DNA of 64,000 nt from Haliscomenobacter sp041740695 (GTDB lineage Bacteria > Bacteroidota > Bacteroidia > Chitinophagales > Saprospiraceae). A model generated the notes under the pieces. The model saw only the letters and a list, made by a program, of their open reading frames with translations. It did no database searches and was not told the origin of the DNA. This document shows positions 25,981-34,565 of this stretch, one piece after another; within the stretch, counting starts at the first letter, position 1; every line of letters begins with the position of its first letter. Position numbers and translations under genes: made by a program. The stretch lies in contig NZ_JBGSLK010000058.1 of NCBI RefSeq assembly GCF_041740695.1, forward strand, positions 1 through 64,000, read 5' to 3'.

Positions 25981-26917
25981 AAAAACCCTTCACCCTCCGA
26001 ACCTTGTATGGTTTTTTCTGTTGCGACTCAAAATACGTTCGCATTTGGATTTCTACTACAATTCCGATGGTAATAAATTGAATGCCGCCAAAAAGCAGCA
26101 TCATGCCCAGGATGATGAGCGGGCGCCCCCAGATGTCTTCCCCCATCAGTTTGAGGACTAGCAGGTACAAATTGATCAATAAACCACTCGCGAACAAAAT
26201 CACCCCGGCATTGCCAAAAAGGTGCATGGGTTTTTGCATGTATTTTTTAAAAAAGAGCATCAGCAGCAAATCGCTGATGACTTTGAAGGTGCGGCTAAGG
26301 CCGTATTTGGATTTGCCAAACTGCCGGGCGTGGTGTTTCACATCCACCTGGGTGAGCCGTGCACCTTCGAGGTGAGCGAGAACGGGTACAAAGCGGTGCA
26401 ACTCGCCGTAGAGCCCCAGGTCCTTGGCCAAATCGGCCTTCAACACCTTCAAGGCGCAACCATAATCCTTGAGGTGTACATCGGTCGTGCTGCGGATGAT
26501 GTAGTTGGCAATGCGGCTGGGGATTTTGCGCAAAACCATGCCATCCTGGCGGTTGGCGCGGTTGCCTGCCACCATATCAAAACCTTCTTCTTCGGCAATT
26601 TTGAGCATGCGGGGTAGATCGCTGGGGTCATTTTGCAAGTCGCCGTCCATGGTGGCGATGTATTCACCTTGGGCATAGTCGATCCCCGCCATCAGGGCCA
26701 AACTCTGGCCATAATTTTTTTTCAGCTCCACCACCCTCAGCCGAGGGTGCTCCACGCTATACAATTCTTTGAGGGTATTGTCTTTTGAGCCATCATCCAC
26801 AAAGACCATTTCATACTCATATCCCTCCAGCGCTTCAGCAATGCGCTGAATCTGTGGCTTGATGTTTTCTTCTTCGTTGTAGACACAAACGACAACTGAT
26901 AGTTTGATTGTTGACAT
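25979..26917 (-). CDS. Glycosyltransferase family 2, polyprenyl-phosphate sugar transferase type
   Basis: A 312-aa GT2 protein similar to ArnC/DPM1/GtrB enzymes, which load a sugar onto undecaprenyl phosphate. The nucleotide-binding N-terminus is LSVVVCVYNEEENI (6-19). VFVDDGSKDNT and MDGDLQNDPSDLP carry the DxD-type aspartates. Two C-terminal membrane helices lie at about 238-258 and 270-292. The stop codon is formed at the edge of hairpin E. It lies 16 nt downstream of the GT39-like gene, which would use the lipid-linked sugar. Confidence 0.88.
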   Translation of the reverse strand: MSTIKLSVVVCVYNEEENIKPQIQRIAEALEGYEYEMVFVDDGSKDNTLKELYSVEHPRLRVVELKKNYGQSLALMAGIDYAQGEYIATMDGDLQNDPSDLPRMLKIAEEEGFDMVAGNRANRQDGMVLRKIPSRIANYIIRSTTDVHLKDYGCALKVLKADLAKDLGLYGELHRFVPVLAHLEGARLTQVDVKHHARQFGKSKYGLSRTFKVISDLLLMLFFKKYMQKPMHLFGNAGVILFASGLLINLYLLVLKLMGEDIWGRPLIILGMMLLFGGIQFITIGIVVEIQMRTYFESQQKKPYKVRRVKGF

Positions 26918-26933
26918 GATCCGTAATTGAATG

Positions 26934-28517
26934 CTAGCGTTTAGCTTTTAAAGTCCCAATGATAAAATGCCGGCGACCATGGCGCACTTTGAGTTCCGAT
27001 ACCGAATCGACTGCATTAAAATAGCGCGCTGGGTCCACGATGTATAGGGCTTTGGGGTCCATTTTTTCCATTTTTACCGGGATGATTTTGCCCCGAGTAT
27101 TGGTCAGGTAGATGGAGTTCGTCCATTGCATCCCCGTTTTGCGGTAAATGTACAAGTCTTGATTGCGGAAACGTTCGCCTGCTTCAATCGAGGACTTGCG
27201 GCAAGCATCGCCGTAATCGTTCGCATTGCGATTGGGCAACACAAACCAGTTGAAGGCAATCCGCCCGACTAGCAAGAGCATTGCGATGATCAACAAACGC
27301 TGCGGCTGCCAGTAGCGATACAGATAAGCGAGACCTCCTGCCAGGAGCAACAAAACACCTGACTTAAGATACAAATAAGGGGTGCTTTGGGTTTGAGGTA
27401 AAAACAGAGGAATGGTCAACGTCAAAACCATCAGCACCACTGATATTGCCATAAATCCATTCACCACCTTGGCTGCCCAGGGTTGCTGTACCGCTGCGTT
27501 TTGGTGCAAATGCAAAAAAATGCCAAACAGCAGCGGACAAAACATCAGCAAGTAGCGTGGATACACCTCCACCGAAGCCCAATACACCCAGATATTGGCC
27601 AAAAAGATCAGTGCGCAGTAGACCATAAAATTATCCTGCTGCAAAACCTTCCAAAGGTCCCGCCGCAGCAAATACAGGATCATGATCGACCAGGGGATGA
27701 AGTGGTACACCATTTCAAAAGGGAAAGTAAAGAGGTGCAGGAAGGTTCTCCACCAGCCAAATTGCACGGCAGTCCGTTTGGATGATTCAGTAAAGAGGGT
27801 TTGAAATACCGTATCCAAACCATTGTACTGTACATACACGGCATAATAAGCGCCCACTACGAGTACAAAAACCATTCCCCCCAGGAAATGCTGCCAATAA
27901 AACAGGCGTTTGAATTCTTTCTGGTAAATGAAATAGGCGAGTAAAGTAAAACCTTGGAAAACCACCGCAGGCAAACCCTTAAGCATAAACCCCAAGGCCG
28001 TACACAGATAAGACAAGGCAAACAACCACAACCAATTGCGCCGCTGAAATTGCTGGTAAATGACCATAAACTGCACAAAAACCAGCCAGGAGAAAGTAAT
28101 GTCGATCAAACCCAACAAGGAGTCCCAAAACAAAATTCGCCCACAAGTGATCAGGGTCATGGCCAGCACAAAGGCCGTGTAAGTGCCGTACTTTTTGCGG
28201 AAGCAATAAAAAACCGTGGCCGCAAAACCCAACAAACTCACCAGGGTTGGAATGCGTGTATTAAATTCGTTAATTTGCCCCAGCAGCTTGAAATAACCCA
28301 ACAATATCCAGTTGAACAAGGGCGGTTTGTTGTAATAAAACTCGCCGTGGAGGGTTGGAGTAATGTAGTTGCCAGAGAGTTTCATTTCCAGGGCCACCAG
28401 GGTGCGGATACCCTCATCGTCGATGAAGGTCATCAGGCCCAGGTTGATCAGCAAGGCTGGAAACAACAATAAAATACTCAGGATGTACAGCAGCTTATTG
28501 CGTTGTTGGTCGTTCAT
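26934..28517 (-). CDS. ArnT/GT39-like membrane glycosyltransferase
   Basis: A 527-aa protein with about ten to twelve helices of the dolichol-mannosyltransferase/ArnT fold. The periplasmic catalytic loop carries TFIDDEGIR (about 30-38), and a Tyr/Lys-rich loop FYYNKPPLFNW follows at about 61-71. A C-terminal soluble part (about 430-527) follows the membrane region. Such enzymes move sugar from a polyprenyl phosphate to lipid A, protein or glycan. It is the first gene of an operon with the GT2 gene. The acceptor is unknown. Confidence 0.85.
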   Translation of the reverse strand: MNDQQRNKLLYILSILLLFPALLINLGLMTFIDDEGIRTLVALEMKLSGNYITPTLHGEFYYNKPPLFNWILLGYFKLLGQINEFNTRIPTLVSLLGFAATVFYCFRKKYGTYTAFVLAMTLITCGRILFWDSLLGLIDITFSWLVFVQFMVIYQQFQRRNWLWLFALSYLCTALGFMLKGLPAVVFQGFTLLAYFIYQKEFKRLFYWQHFLGGMVFVLVVGAYYAVYVQYNGLDTVFQTLFTESSKRTAVQFGWWRTFLHLFTFPFEMVYHFIPWSIMILYLLRRDLWKVLQQDNFMVYCALIFLANIWVYWASVEVYPRYLLMFCPLLFGIFLHLHQNAAVQQPWAAKVVNGFMAISVVLMVLTLTIPLFLPQTQSTPYLYLKSGVLLLLAGGLAYLYRYWQPQRLLIIAMLLLVGRIAFNWFVLPNRNANDYGDACRKSSIEAGERFRNQDLYIYRKTGMQWTNSIYLTNTRGKIIPVKMEKMDPKALYIVDPARYFNAVDSVSELKVRHGRRHFIIGTLKAKR

Positions 28518-28541
28518 TCAGTGCGCGGTAAATTGAAGGCG

Positions 28542-28549
28542 CAAAAATA
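28542..28549 (-). promoter_or_regulatory. Candidate -7 box for the GT39/GT2 operon
   Basis: On the minus strand TATTTTTG followed by CGCC fits TAnnTTTG, 24 nt before the GT39-like ATG. The -33 element would fall at the start of the divergent dipeptidase gene; it was not clearly identified. Confidence 0.4.
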
Positions 28550-28560
28550 AGCTAAATTCA

Positions 28561-29214
28561 ATGAATTCTAAAATTTTGATAATGAGGAAGCTACAATTTT
28601 TGTTTGTCCTACTTGGCTTTTTTGCTAGCCCATCAGTATCAACACTTTCAGCTCAAACCCCGAATCCCGATGCCGATTGGGTCGACATCCTCAGCGTGGC
28701 TCCTGATGTGGTGCTCGACATCCGTTATGCCACCACCAATAATTTTATGTCCGAAAAAATCTACGACTGCGGAGAATGTTACCTGCGCAAGGAAGTAGTA
28801 GATGCCATCTCGCGGGTACACAAGCGGCTCAAAGCCCAGGGTTACGGCGGCCTCAAAATGTTCGACTGCTACCGCCCCCATTCCGCTCAGTGGAAACTGT
28901 GGAAAAAAGTACCCAACCCCCAGTACGTCGCCGACCCACGCAAAGGTTCCATGCACAATCGCGGCTCCGCCGTGGATTTAACTGTGGTAGACAAAAACGG
29001 GAAAGAATTGGATATGGGGACGGGGTTTGATGTTTTTGACAAAAAAGCGTACATCGACTATACGGGACATCCTGCCAACATCAATAACAACCGCAAAACA
29101 CTTCAGGAGGCAATGATCGCCGAGGGATTTCGGACGACCCGGACGGAGTGGTGGCATTTTTCTTACACGAAAAAATCGTATCCGATTTCGGATTACAGAT
29201 GGAAATGTGAATAG
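28561..29214 (+). CDS. VanX/DdpX-like D-Ala-D-Ala dipeptidase (peptidase M15D)
   Basis: A 217-aa secreted zinc peptidase. The VanX signature blocks are present: MFDCYRPHSAQWKLW, SMHNRGSAVDLT (zinc His and Asp) and TEWWHFSY (catalytic Glu and zinc His). A signal peptide, MRKLQFLFVLLGFF...LSAQ, starts at the internal ATG at 28582, which may be the true start. Periplasmic export suggests a role in cell-wall turnover rather than vancomycin resistance; no vanHA genes are nearby. It is divergent from the GT39-like operon. Confidence 0.88.
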   Translation: MNSKILIMRKLQFLFVLLGFFASPSVSTLSAQTPNPDADWVDILSVAPDVVLDIRYATTNNFMSEKIYDCGECYLRKEVVDAISRVHKRLKAQGYGGLKMFDCYRPHSAQWKLWKKVPNPQYVADPRKGSMHNRGSAVDLTVVDKNGKELDMGTGFDVFDKKAYIDYTGHPANINNNRKTLQEAMIAEGFRTTRTEWWHFSYTKKSYPISDYRWKCE

Positions 29215-29255
29215 CTCATCACACTACTGGACATTTTTGTTTATTGGAAACGAAG

Positions 29256-29510
29256 GACATGAATTGCCTCCAGCTTCAGCTGGTGGATAAGCAGTGAACC
29301 TTAGTTTTGGGGCTTATGAAGTTTTTTGAAATCACCGTTCTCAATTCTTAGACTCGGAGCGTATGAATTGCCTCCAGCTTTAGCTGGTGGAGAAGCAGCG
29401 ACCTCTAGTTTTTGGGCTTTAGCCCCATTTACAAAACTGAGGTTTGGGCTAAAGCCCATTCAAGGTTTGGCCTTTTATCCACCAGCTAAAGCTGGAGGCA
29501 ATTCATGTCC
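29256..29510. repeat. Family F repeat cluster
   Basis: The unit ATGAATTGCCTCCAGCTTYA plus GCTGGTGGA occurs directly at 29259 and 29364 and inverted at 29475-29510, so the second and third units can pair. Between them GGGCTTTAGCCCC and GGGGCTAAAGCCC-like arms (29414-29457) form an inner hairpin. It fills the 340-nt gap between the dipeptidase and Uma2 genes; no gene was seen there. Confidence 0.82.
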
Positions 29511-29555
29511 TCCGAGCAAAATGACCAAGAGTGTGGTAGCTGAATTAACATGAAC

Positions 29556-30050
29556 CTATTCGGCAAATACTTCGGACAAGGGTAGCTCAACCCCTGTTAC
29601 TGGATCAACAAGCGTCATATCTGCTGAGAAAAATTGATACTTACCCTTTTCAGAATAAACGGAAATAGCTTGGAGACTTGGCATTACAAACCAACACGAT
29701 TTTACCCCAACTTTAAAATACCGATTGATTTTTTTAACAATAAAACTATCTGACTGTGAGGGTGAGCTTATTTCGATAGCGGTCAAAGGCATTTCTTCCA
29801 TGGCCAGTTGATCTTCGAAATAGTCAATCTTTATTTTTGGGTAAATGGCTAAATCTGGAATTGCATCTGGTTTTTCTGGCATGACCAGGCTAATCTCAGA
29901 TAAAATGGTGTATTTTTTACGAAAGTGATAATTCAGATAAGTTGCTAGATTTGTCTGAATAGCAGAGTGGTTGAGGCTGGGCATAGGTTTGTTGCGTTCA
30001 ATCTCGTACGAGGTCAATTCTTCTTGATTGCTTCCGCTTATTGATGGCAT
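29556..30050 (-). CDS. Uma2/DUF820 family putative endonuclease-like protein
   Basis: A 164-aa protein of the PD-(D/E)xK-like Uma2 group. The pattern MPSLNHSAIQTNLATYL is followed by KPDAIPDLAIYPKIK (catalytic-type Asp), then LTAIEISSPSQSDSFIVKKINRYFKVGVKSCWFV, with the E-x-S and Lys positions of the family. Members are very abundant in cyanobacteria and some Bacteroidota. Nuclease activity is predicted from the fold and rarely shown. It is a single gene. Confidence 0.82.
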   Translation of the reverse strand: MPSISGSNQEELTSYEIERNKPMPSLNHSAIQTNLATYLNYHFRKKYTILSEISLVMPEKPDAIPDLAIYPKIKIDYFEDQLAMEEMPLTAIEISSPSQSDSFIVKKINRYFKVGVKSCWFVMPSLQAISVYSEKGKYQFFSADMTLVDPVTGVELPLSEVFAE

Positions 30051-30090
30051 GCTTCAACTGGTTTTATACAAAGCTAATCATTTTGATGGA

Positions 30091-30897
30091 CTAATACAAC
30101 GCCATATCGAACCGCTTCCTATACTTCACCGTCAACGGATTTTGCGTCCCCCAAGTACGGAACAGCGCAATGGCCGTTTTACGGGGTTGATCGTTGTTGA
30201 ACGTTTTGTCAATCATTACCGCTTCGATGATTTTTTTGATCGCCCCTTCGTAATCAACGGCCAGCGCCAGTTCCTGCGCTTCGCCCATGGCTACTGCGGC
30301 TGGGGAAACATCAGAGGGAACACTTTGAATCCAGTCGGCGATGGTGCGGATATCCGCAGCGGTTTCGGCCAATTCGTGATCGAGGGTAATGTCGTGAACC
30401 AGTTGGCGGGCAGTAGCTGGGTCTGGAATTGCCAGTTGTTTGGCCAGGGTGATGCGGGCAATCAGGATTTCCGGATTTTCTTCCACCACTTCAATCAAGG
30501 CTTCGAGTGCGCCGGGGTAACCTGCTTCCACTGCTTCGATGAGTGCGCTCAGGTCATCCTGTCCTTCCTCCACCTCTTCGGCTTCGGCGATTTGGGGTAG
30601 GTGGGTATCCAGCCATGTTTGGATTTGTGCGCGGGGAAGGGCTCCTGAAAACTCGGCGATGATTTTGCCTTCAAAAACCATTTTAACGGCGGGAATACCT
30701 TTGATGCCAAAGGCTTGTGCCATTTCGGGATATTCCTCGGTATCTATTTTGATCAGCGCCCAGCGATCCGTCTGCTCCGCAGCCATTTCTTCAATGACTG
30801 GGCCTAGAACCCGGCAAGGGCCACACCATTCGGCCCAAAAATCAATGACTACGGGGATGCTGTAGCTGCGTTCGATTACGTCTTTTTGAAAGTCCAT
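30091..30897 (-). CDS. Thioredoxin with helical repeat C-terminus (CnoX/YbbN-like)
   Basis: A 268-aa protein. The thioredoxin domain (about 1-105) has the full active site WAEWCGPCRV and the cis-Pro segment GIKGIPAVKMVFEGK. The rest is acidic and helical with TPR-like pairs (DDLSALIEAVEAGYPGALEA, LAKQLAIPDPATARQLVHDI), as in the chaperone-redoxin CnoX. Unlike E. coli CnoX it keeps both active-site cysteines. The ATG at 30897 was chosen over an upstream TTG. Confidence 0.83.
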   Translation of the reverse strand: MDFQKDVIERSYSIPVVIDFWAEWCGPCRVLGPVIEEMAAEQTDRWALIKIDTEEYPEMAQAFGIKGIPAVKMVFEGKIIAEFSGALPRAQIQTWLDTHLPQIAEAEEVEEGQDDLSALIEAVEAGYPGALEALIEVVEENPEILIARITLAKQLAIPDPATARQLVHDITLDHELAETAADIRTIADWIQSVPSDVSPAAVAMGEAQELALAVDYEGAIKKIIEAVMIDKTFNNDQPRKTAIALFRTWGTQNPLTVKYRKRFDMALY

Positions 30898-31033
30898 CGG
30901 GAGTGTATGATTATTTGCTGGCAATTTAGATCAAAATATGGTTGCATAATGTATCACAAATCACTAATTTTCGTGAAATTCATCATGCTTGTCCCTGGGC
31001 ATTGGCTCAAGACAGGTTTTTACACCCTTTTCC

Positions 31034-31582
31034 ATGTTGTTTTTGTTCAAATCCTTACACATTGTCGGTTTTGTAGCCTGGTTTACGGGGTTGTTCTACC
31101 TCGTACGGATGTTCGTGTACCACCGCGAAGCCCACGATGAAGTCCAGCCCAAACGCGACATCCTCACCCAGCAATTTAACCTCATGGAGCAGCGGGTGTA
31201 CAAGATCATTTGTAACCCGGCGATGATGCTGACCTGGATTTGTGGTCTGGCGATGTTGTTCCTTTACGGTTGGGAGTGGTTCAAAGTCAATCCCTGGATG
31301 CACATCAAACTCGTGTTGCTCTTGGGCCTGACTTATTACCACCTTTGGTGCAAAAAAATGATTGTCAAACTGGAAAAAGGTGACTTCAAAATGAGTTCCC
31401 ACCGTTGGCGGCTTCTCAATGAGGTGCCAACTGTTTTTTTGCTGGCGATTGTGCTCCTGGCCGTTTACCGCAATGCACTGGATTTTGCCTATGCCCTGGC
31501 GGGGATCATGGGCTTCATGATTTTGTTGATGATGGGGGTACGGGCGTATCGGAAGGCGCGGGAGCGGAATCCGAATATATAA
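31034..31582 (+). CDS. hemJ: Protoporphyrinogen oxidase HemJ-like membrane protein
   Basis: A 182-aa four-helix membrane protein matching the HemJ/UPF0093 family, which oxidises protoporphyrinogen IX in haem synthesis. The opening is MLFLFKSLHIVGFVAWFTGL with the conserved His, followed by FYLVRMFVYH, MLTWICGLAML and WMHIKLVLLLGLTYYHLWC with a second conserved His. The ATG at 31034 matches the family start; the frame is open upstream to a TTG. Another haem-pathway gene, hemN, is at 49327. Confidence 0.85.
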   Translation: MLFLFKSLHIVGFVAWFTGLFYLVRMFVYHREAHDEVQPKRDILTQQFNLMEQRVYKIICNPAMMLTWICGLAMLFLYGWEWFKVNPWMHIKLVLLLGLTYYHLWCKKMIVKLEKGDFKMSSHRWRLLNEVPTVFLLAIVLLAVYRNALDFAYALAGIMGFMILLMMGVRAYRKARERNPNI

Positions 31583-31616
31583 CCAACATAATGGGCTAAA
31601 CTTGGGGCTTGCCATA

Positions 31617-31642
31617 GGGCACCCACGGAGGGATGCCCCTAC
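31617..31642. repeat. Single family G-like unit before a start codon
   Basis: The reverse complement, GTAGGGGCATCCCTCCGTGG plus GTGCCC, differs at three of 26 positions from the family G unit at 11832. It ends one base before the ATG at 31644, so it occupies the position of the leader and ribosome-binding site. Confidence 0.7.
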
Positions 31643-31643
31643 A

Positions 31644-32486
31644 ATGCATATGCTGTTGTCACCATTTTTTTGGGCGAATGTTTTGTTTTGGCCTGCCGTG
31701 ATCTACGGGGGGCTGTGCTTGTTTTTTTATTTTTTCCAGGACTATTTTTTCTTTCGTCCTGAGATGTTGCCCAAAAACTTTGAATACCGCTATCCCTTCC
31801 CTTTCACCGAACATACTTTTGAGATGGAAGACGGTGGGGTGATCAATGCCCTCCAGTTTAAGGTGCCCAATTCGCAGGGTGTCGTTTTTTACCTCAAAGG
31901 CAATTCGCGCAGCCTTAAAGGTTGGGGCAAATTCGCCAAGGATTTCGTTAGCAAGGGCTACGATTTTTTCATGATTGACTACCGCGGATTTGGCAAAAGT
32001 AAGGGCCGACGTACGGAGAGTATCCTGCTGAACGATGCCCAAACAGTGTACAAATGGCTGAGCAAAGAGTATCCCGAAGAACAGATCATTGTGTATGGTC
32101 GCTCCCTCGGCAGTGGTATTGGTGCCCGACTGGCCTCCTGGAATGATCCAAGGATGCTGATTCTGGATTCACCATATTTCAGTTTTTACCATCAAATTCG
32201 CAGGTACGGCTGGTGGCTGCCTCTGCGCTATTTGTTGCGCTACCATTTGCGCACCGACCAATTCCTCAAAAAAGTAACCTGCCCGATTTACATCATCCAC
32301 GGGAGTAAGGATCGCCTGATTTCTTACGCCCAGGGCAAACGCCTGCACGAAATCAGCGCCGACCGCAGCACCCTCATCACCATCGAAGGCGGCGGGCACA
32401 ACAACTTGCCCGATTTTCCAGAATACCACGAGCACTTGTACGATATTCTTAATGAGCAGGAGGCCCTGGTTATGTACACCAAGTAA
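31644..32486 (+). CDS. Membrane-anchored alpha/beta hydrolase (BEM46/ABHD13-like)
   Basis: About 280 aa. One N-terminal membrane helix (FFWANVLFWPAVIYGGLCLF) precedes a serine hydrolase domain. The oxyanion region is VVFYLKGNSRSLKGW, the nucleophile elbow IIVYGRSLGSGIGARL, the acid IIHGSKDRLISY, and the His TIEGGGHNNLPDF. The substrate is unknown; lipid or thioester hydrolysis is plausible. It lies 47 nt before an F390-synthetase-like ligase on the same strand. A second ATG two codons on is an alternative start. Confidence 0.82.
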   Translation: MHMLLSPFFWANVLFWPAVIYGGLCLFFYFFQDYFFFRPEMLPKNFEYRYPFPFTEHTFEMEDGGVINALQFKVPNSQGVVFYLKGNSRSLKGWGKFAKDFVSKGYDFFMIDYRGFGKSKGRRTESILLNDAQTVYKWLSKEYPEEQIIVYGRSLGSGIGARLASWNDPRMLILDSPYFSFYHQIRRYGWWLPLRYLLRYHLRTDQFLKKVTCPIYIIHGSKDRLISYAQGKRLHEISADRSTLITIEGGGHNNLPDFPEYHEHLYDILNEQEALVMYTK

Positions 32487-32533
32487 AGTTGAAAAGTTGA
32501 AGAGTTGAAGAGTTTAGGGTTGAAAAATTAAAG

Positions 32534-33835
32534 ATGTTCAAACTCAAAATCATTTACTTCCTGTTGCAGTACACCCTACGCGGCACCTTTCGGCAGCGGG
32601 AGGTTTTAGCGCGTTTTCAGCAACGCAAATGGCAGCGTTTTAGGAAAAAAGTGCTGAGCAATTCCCCTTTTTACCAAGAATTGGCTCAACGAGAAGCGGA
32701 TTTGGAAGATTTTCCTTTGATGAACAAAACGGCCTTCATGGCCAATTTTGACCAAATCAATACCCTGGGCATCACACGGGAGGAAGCCATGCAAGTGGCC
32801 CTGCACGCGGAAGTTGAACGCGACTTCAGCCCCGAGCTCAAGGGGGCAACGGTAGGTTTGTCCACGGGAACCAGCGGCACTCGAGGGCTGTTTTTGGTCT
32901 CAGCTACGGAAAGAGCGCAATGGACGGCCATGGTCCTACGCAGGGTGGTGCCCATCAAGTTATTCAAGCGCCAAAAAGTGGCTTTTTTCCTGCGGGCCAA
33001 CAGCAACTTGTACAGCTCGGTGCAATCAGCCAGTCTGGAGTTTCGCTTCTTTGACATTTTTCAACCCATCGAAAAGCTGCTCCGGGAGTTAGCAGATTTT
33101 CAGCCCCATATTTTGGCCGCACAACCTTCAATATTGAGTGCCATCGCCGAAGGGCAAGTGGCGGGTAGCATCAAAATTCAGCCAAAATTGCTCATTTCAT
33201 TTGCCGAGGTGCTGAATGACGCGGATAAACAGTTTATCCAAAAAACCTATGCCGTTCCCCTATGTGAAGTCTACCAGTGTACCGAAGGTTTTTTGGCCGT
33301 TACCTGCGCACACGGCACCATGCACCTGAATGAAGACATCGCCATTTTTGAAAAAAAATACCTGGACGAGTCGCGTTTCATCCCCATCATTACGGATTTT
33401 ACCCGCAGCTCGCAGCCGATTGTTCGGTATGAATTGAACGATGTATTGGTGGAAAAAAAAGAACCTTGCCCTTGTGGGTCGTGTTTCACCGCGCTGGAGC
33501 GAATTGAAGGGCGAGAGGATGATATTTTGGTTTTTACGGGAGCCGATGGGGAAATGATCAAGATTTTTCCAGACCTGATTTGTCGGGTGATTGCGCGGAG
33601 TACGGAGGGTTTTCGGGCTTATCGTTTGCGGCAGGTGGGGGCATTGGAATTGCAGTTGGAATTGGAAAGTGAGGATTTTCAAGTCGTTTCTGCCAAGATC
33701 AGTGCTGCGCTACACGTTTTTTTGCAAGAAAAAGGAGTGAATAATCTGAGTATAACCTGCAAACAAGGGATCGAACGGAGAACTGGGGAAAAGCTGCGCC
33801 GGGTGGAAAGGAAAATCCCCGCTATTGATAACTGA
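32534..33835 (+). CDS. F390-synthetase-related adenylate-forming enzyme (PaaK-like)
   Basis: A 433-aa member of the phenylacetate-CoA ligase superfamily. The P-loop-like motif is VGLSTGTSGTRGLFLVS. Later blocks are EVYQCTEGFLAVTC, FTRSSQPIVRYELNDVLV and CPCGSCFTALERIEGREDD, the last with the cysteine-rich turn typical of PaaK relatives. The N-terminus RQREVLARFQQRKWQRFRKK is characteristic of the F390-related branch. The acyl or aryl substrate is unknown. It is probably in an operon with the preceding hydrolase, and overlaps the convergent lipoprotein gene by 14 nt. Confidence 0.8.
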   Translation: MFKLKIIYFLLQYTLRGTFRQREVLARFQQRKWQRFRKKVLSNSPFYQELAQREADLEDFPLMNKTAFMANFDQINTLGITREEAMQVALHAEVERDFSPELKGATVGLSTGTSGTRGLFLVSATERAQWTAMVLRRVVPIKLFKRQKVAFFLRANSNLYSSVQSASLEFRFFDIFQPIEKLLRELADFQPHILAAQPSILSAIAEGQVAGSIKIQPKLLISFAEVLNDADKQFIQKTYAVPLCEVYQCTEGFLAVTCAHGTMHLNEDIAIFEKKYLDESRFIPIITDFTRSSQPIVRYELNDVLVEKKEPCPCGSCFTALERIEGREDDILVFTGADGEMIKIFPDLICRVIARSTEGFRAYRLRQVGALELQLELESEDFQVVSAKISAALHVFLQEKGVNNLSITCKQGIERRTGEKLRRVERKIPAIDN

Positions 33836-34271
33836 CTCGAATCAAAGGGAATAAATTGTCCAGATCTGTACACCCAAAAAATGATATAAAATTTAAAGCA
33901 AGGCCTTTACTTATTCCCTGCGGTGCACAAGTTATTACCGTCATTAAGCTTTGTTTCGCCATTTGATTGGCCTCGCTGCGGTAAAAATAAATGCGGACTT
34001 CGCGGTCGGTCAGGTTTTGGATCGTCAAAACACTACGGCAACTCCAGGCACCCTTAGCACTGGTTTTACAAAAAGAATAATTGTATTTCATCTGGATGTT
34101 TTCCTCATCAAACACCAAGGTTTTTTGGCCTTTAAACGCAGTGGAGTCACTGGTTTCGATATAGTCTTTGCTGGCTCTGCTGACTTCCTGGATGTAATCG
34201 CATTCCTGGTTTTTGCAGCTTGGAATGAAAAGTGACAGGATAATTACCAAGTATATCAAATGGTGTTTCAT
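33822..34271 (-). CDS. Hypothetical lipoprotein
   Basis: A 149-aa protein with a lipoprotein signal (MKHHLIYLVIILSLFIPSC, lipobox Cys19). The mature part has four more cysteines and strands such as KTLVFDEENIQMKYNYSF and SVLTIQNLTDREVRIYFYR, suggesting a small beta-sandwich. No family was recognised. It is a single gene. Confidence 0.6.
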   Translation of the reverse strand: MKHHLIYLVIILSLFIPSCKNQECDYIQEVSRASKDYIETSDSTAFKGQKTLVFDEENIQMKYNYSFCKTSAKGAWSCRSVLTIQNLTDREVRIYFYRSEANQMAKQSLMTVITCAPQGISKGLALNFISFFGCTDLDNLFPLIRVSYQ

Positions 34272-34428
34272 AGATACTAGATTTTGGTAAATATCTTACT
34301 TTATTCAACTAAATTCTTCGTTAGAATATTCATTTGTCAAGCATCAAACTAAAATTAATGCGTCTCAAATCTTGATTTGCAGCATTCAGACCAATCCAGC
34401 GTCGAATCTTTGTCCCATTGATTCATAT

Positions 34429-34549
34429 TAGACTTTATGAACAGAAGCTCACTTGGCTAGAACCGCGCTGCTACGCACTCAAAAATGAGCCTCGATCAGG
34501 CCAAAAATCCCTCGGTTCTACCTCAAGCAGCTTCTGTTCATAAAGTCTA
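34429..34549. repeat. Long inverted repeat upstream of a secreted protein gene
   Basis: Perfect 21-nt arms (34429-34449 and 34529-34549, TAGACTTTATGAACAGAAGCT and complement) enclose a second pair TAGAACCG (34458) and CGGTTCTA (34513). It fills much of the 294-nt gap before the ATG at 34566. No second copy was found in this window. The rest of the gap (34272-34428) shows nothing recognisable. Confidence 0.85.
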
Positions 34550-34565
34550 TCAAAAACGCTGCACC

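Noticed and set aside
29326..29553. 75-codon frame containing ELPPALAGG
   Set aside because: It is produced by the family F repeat reading in frame; no support as a gene.
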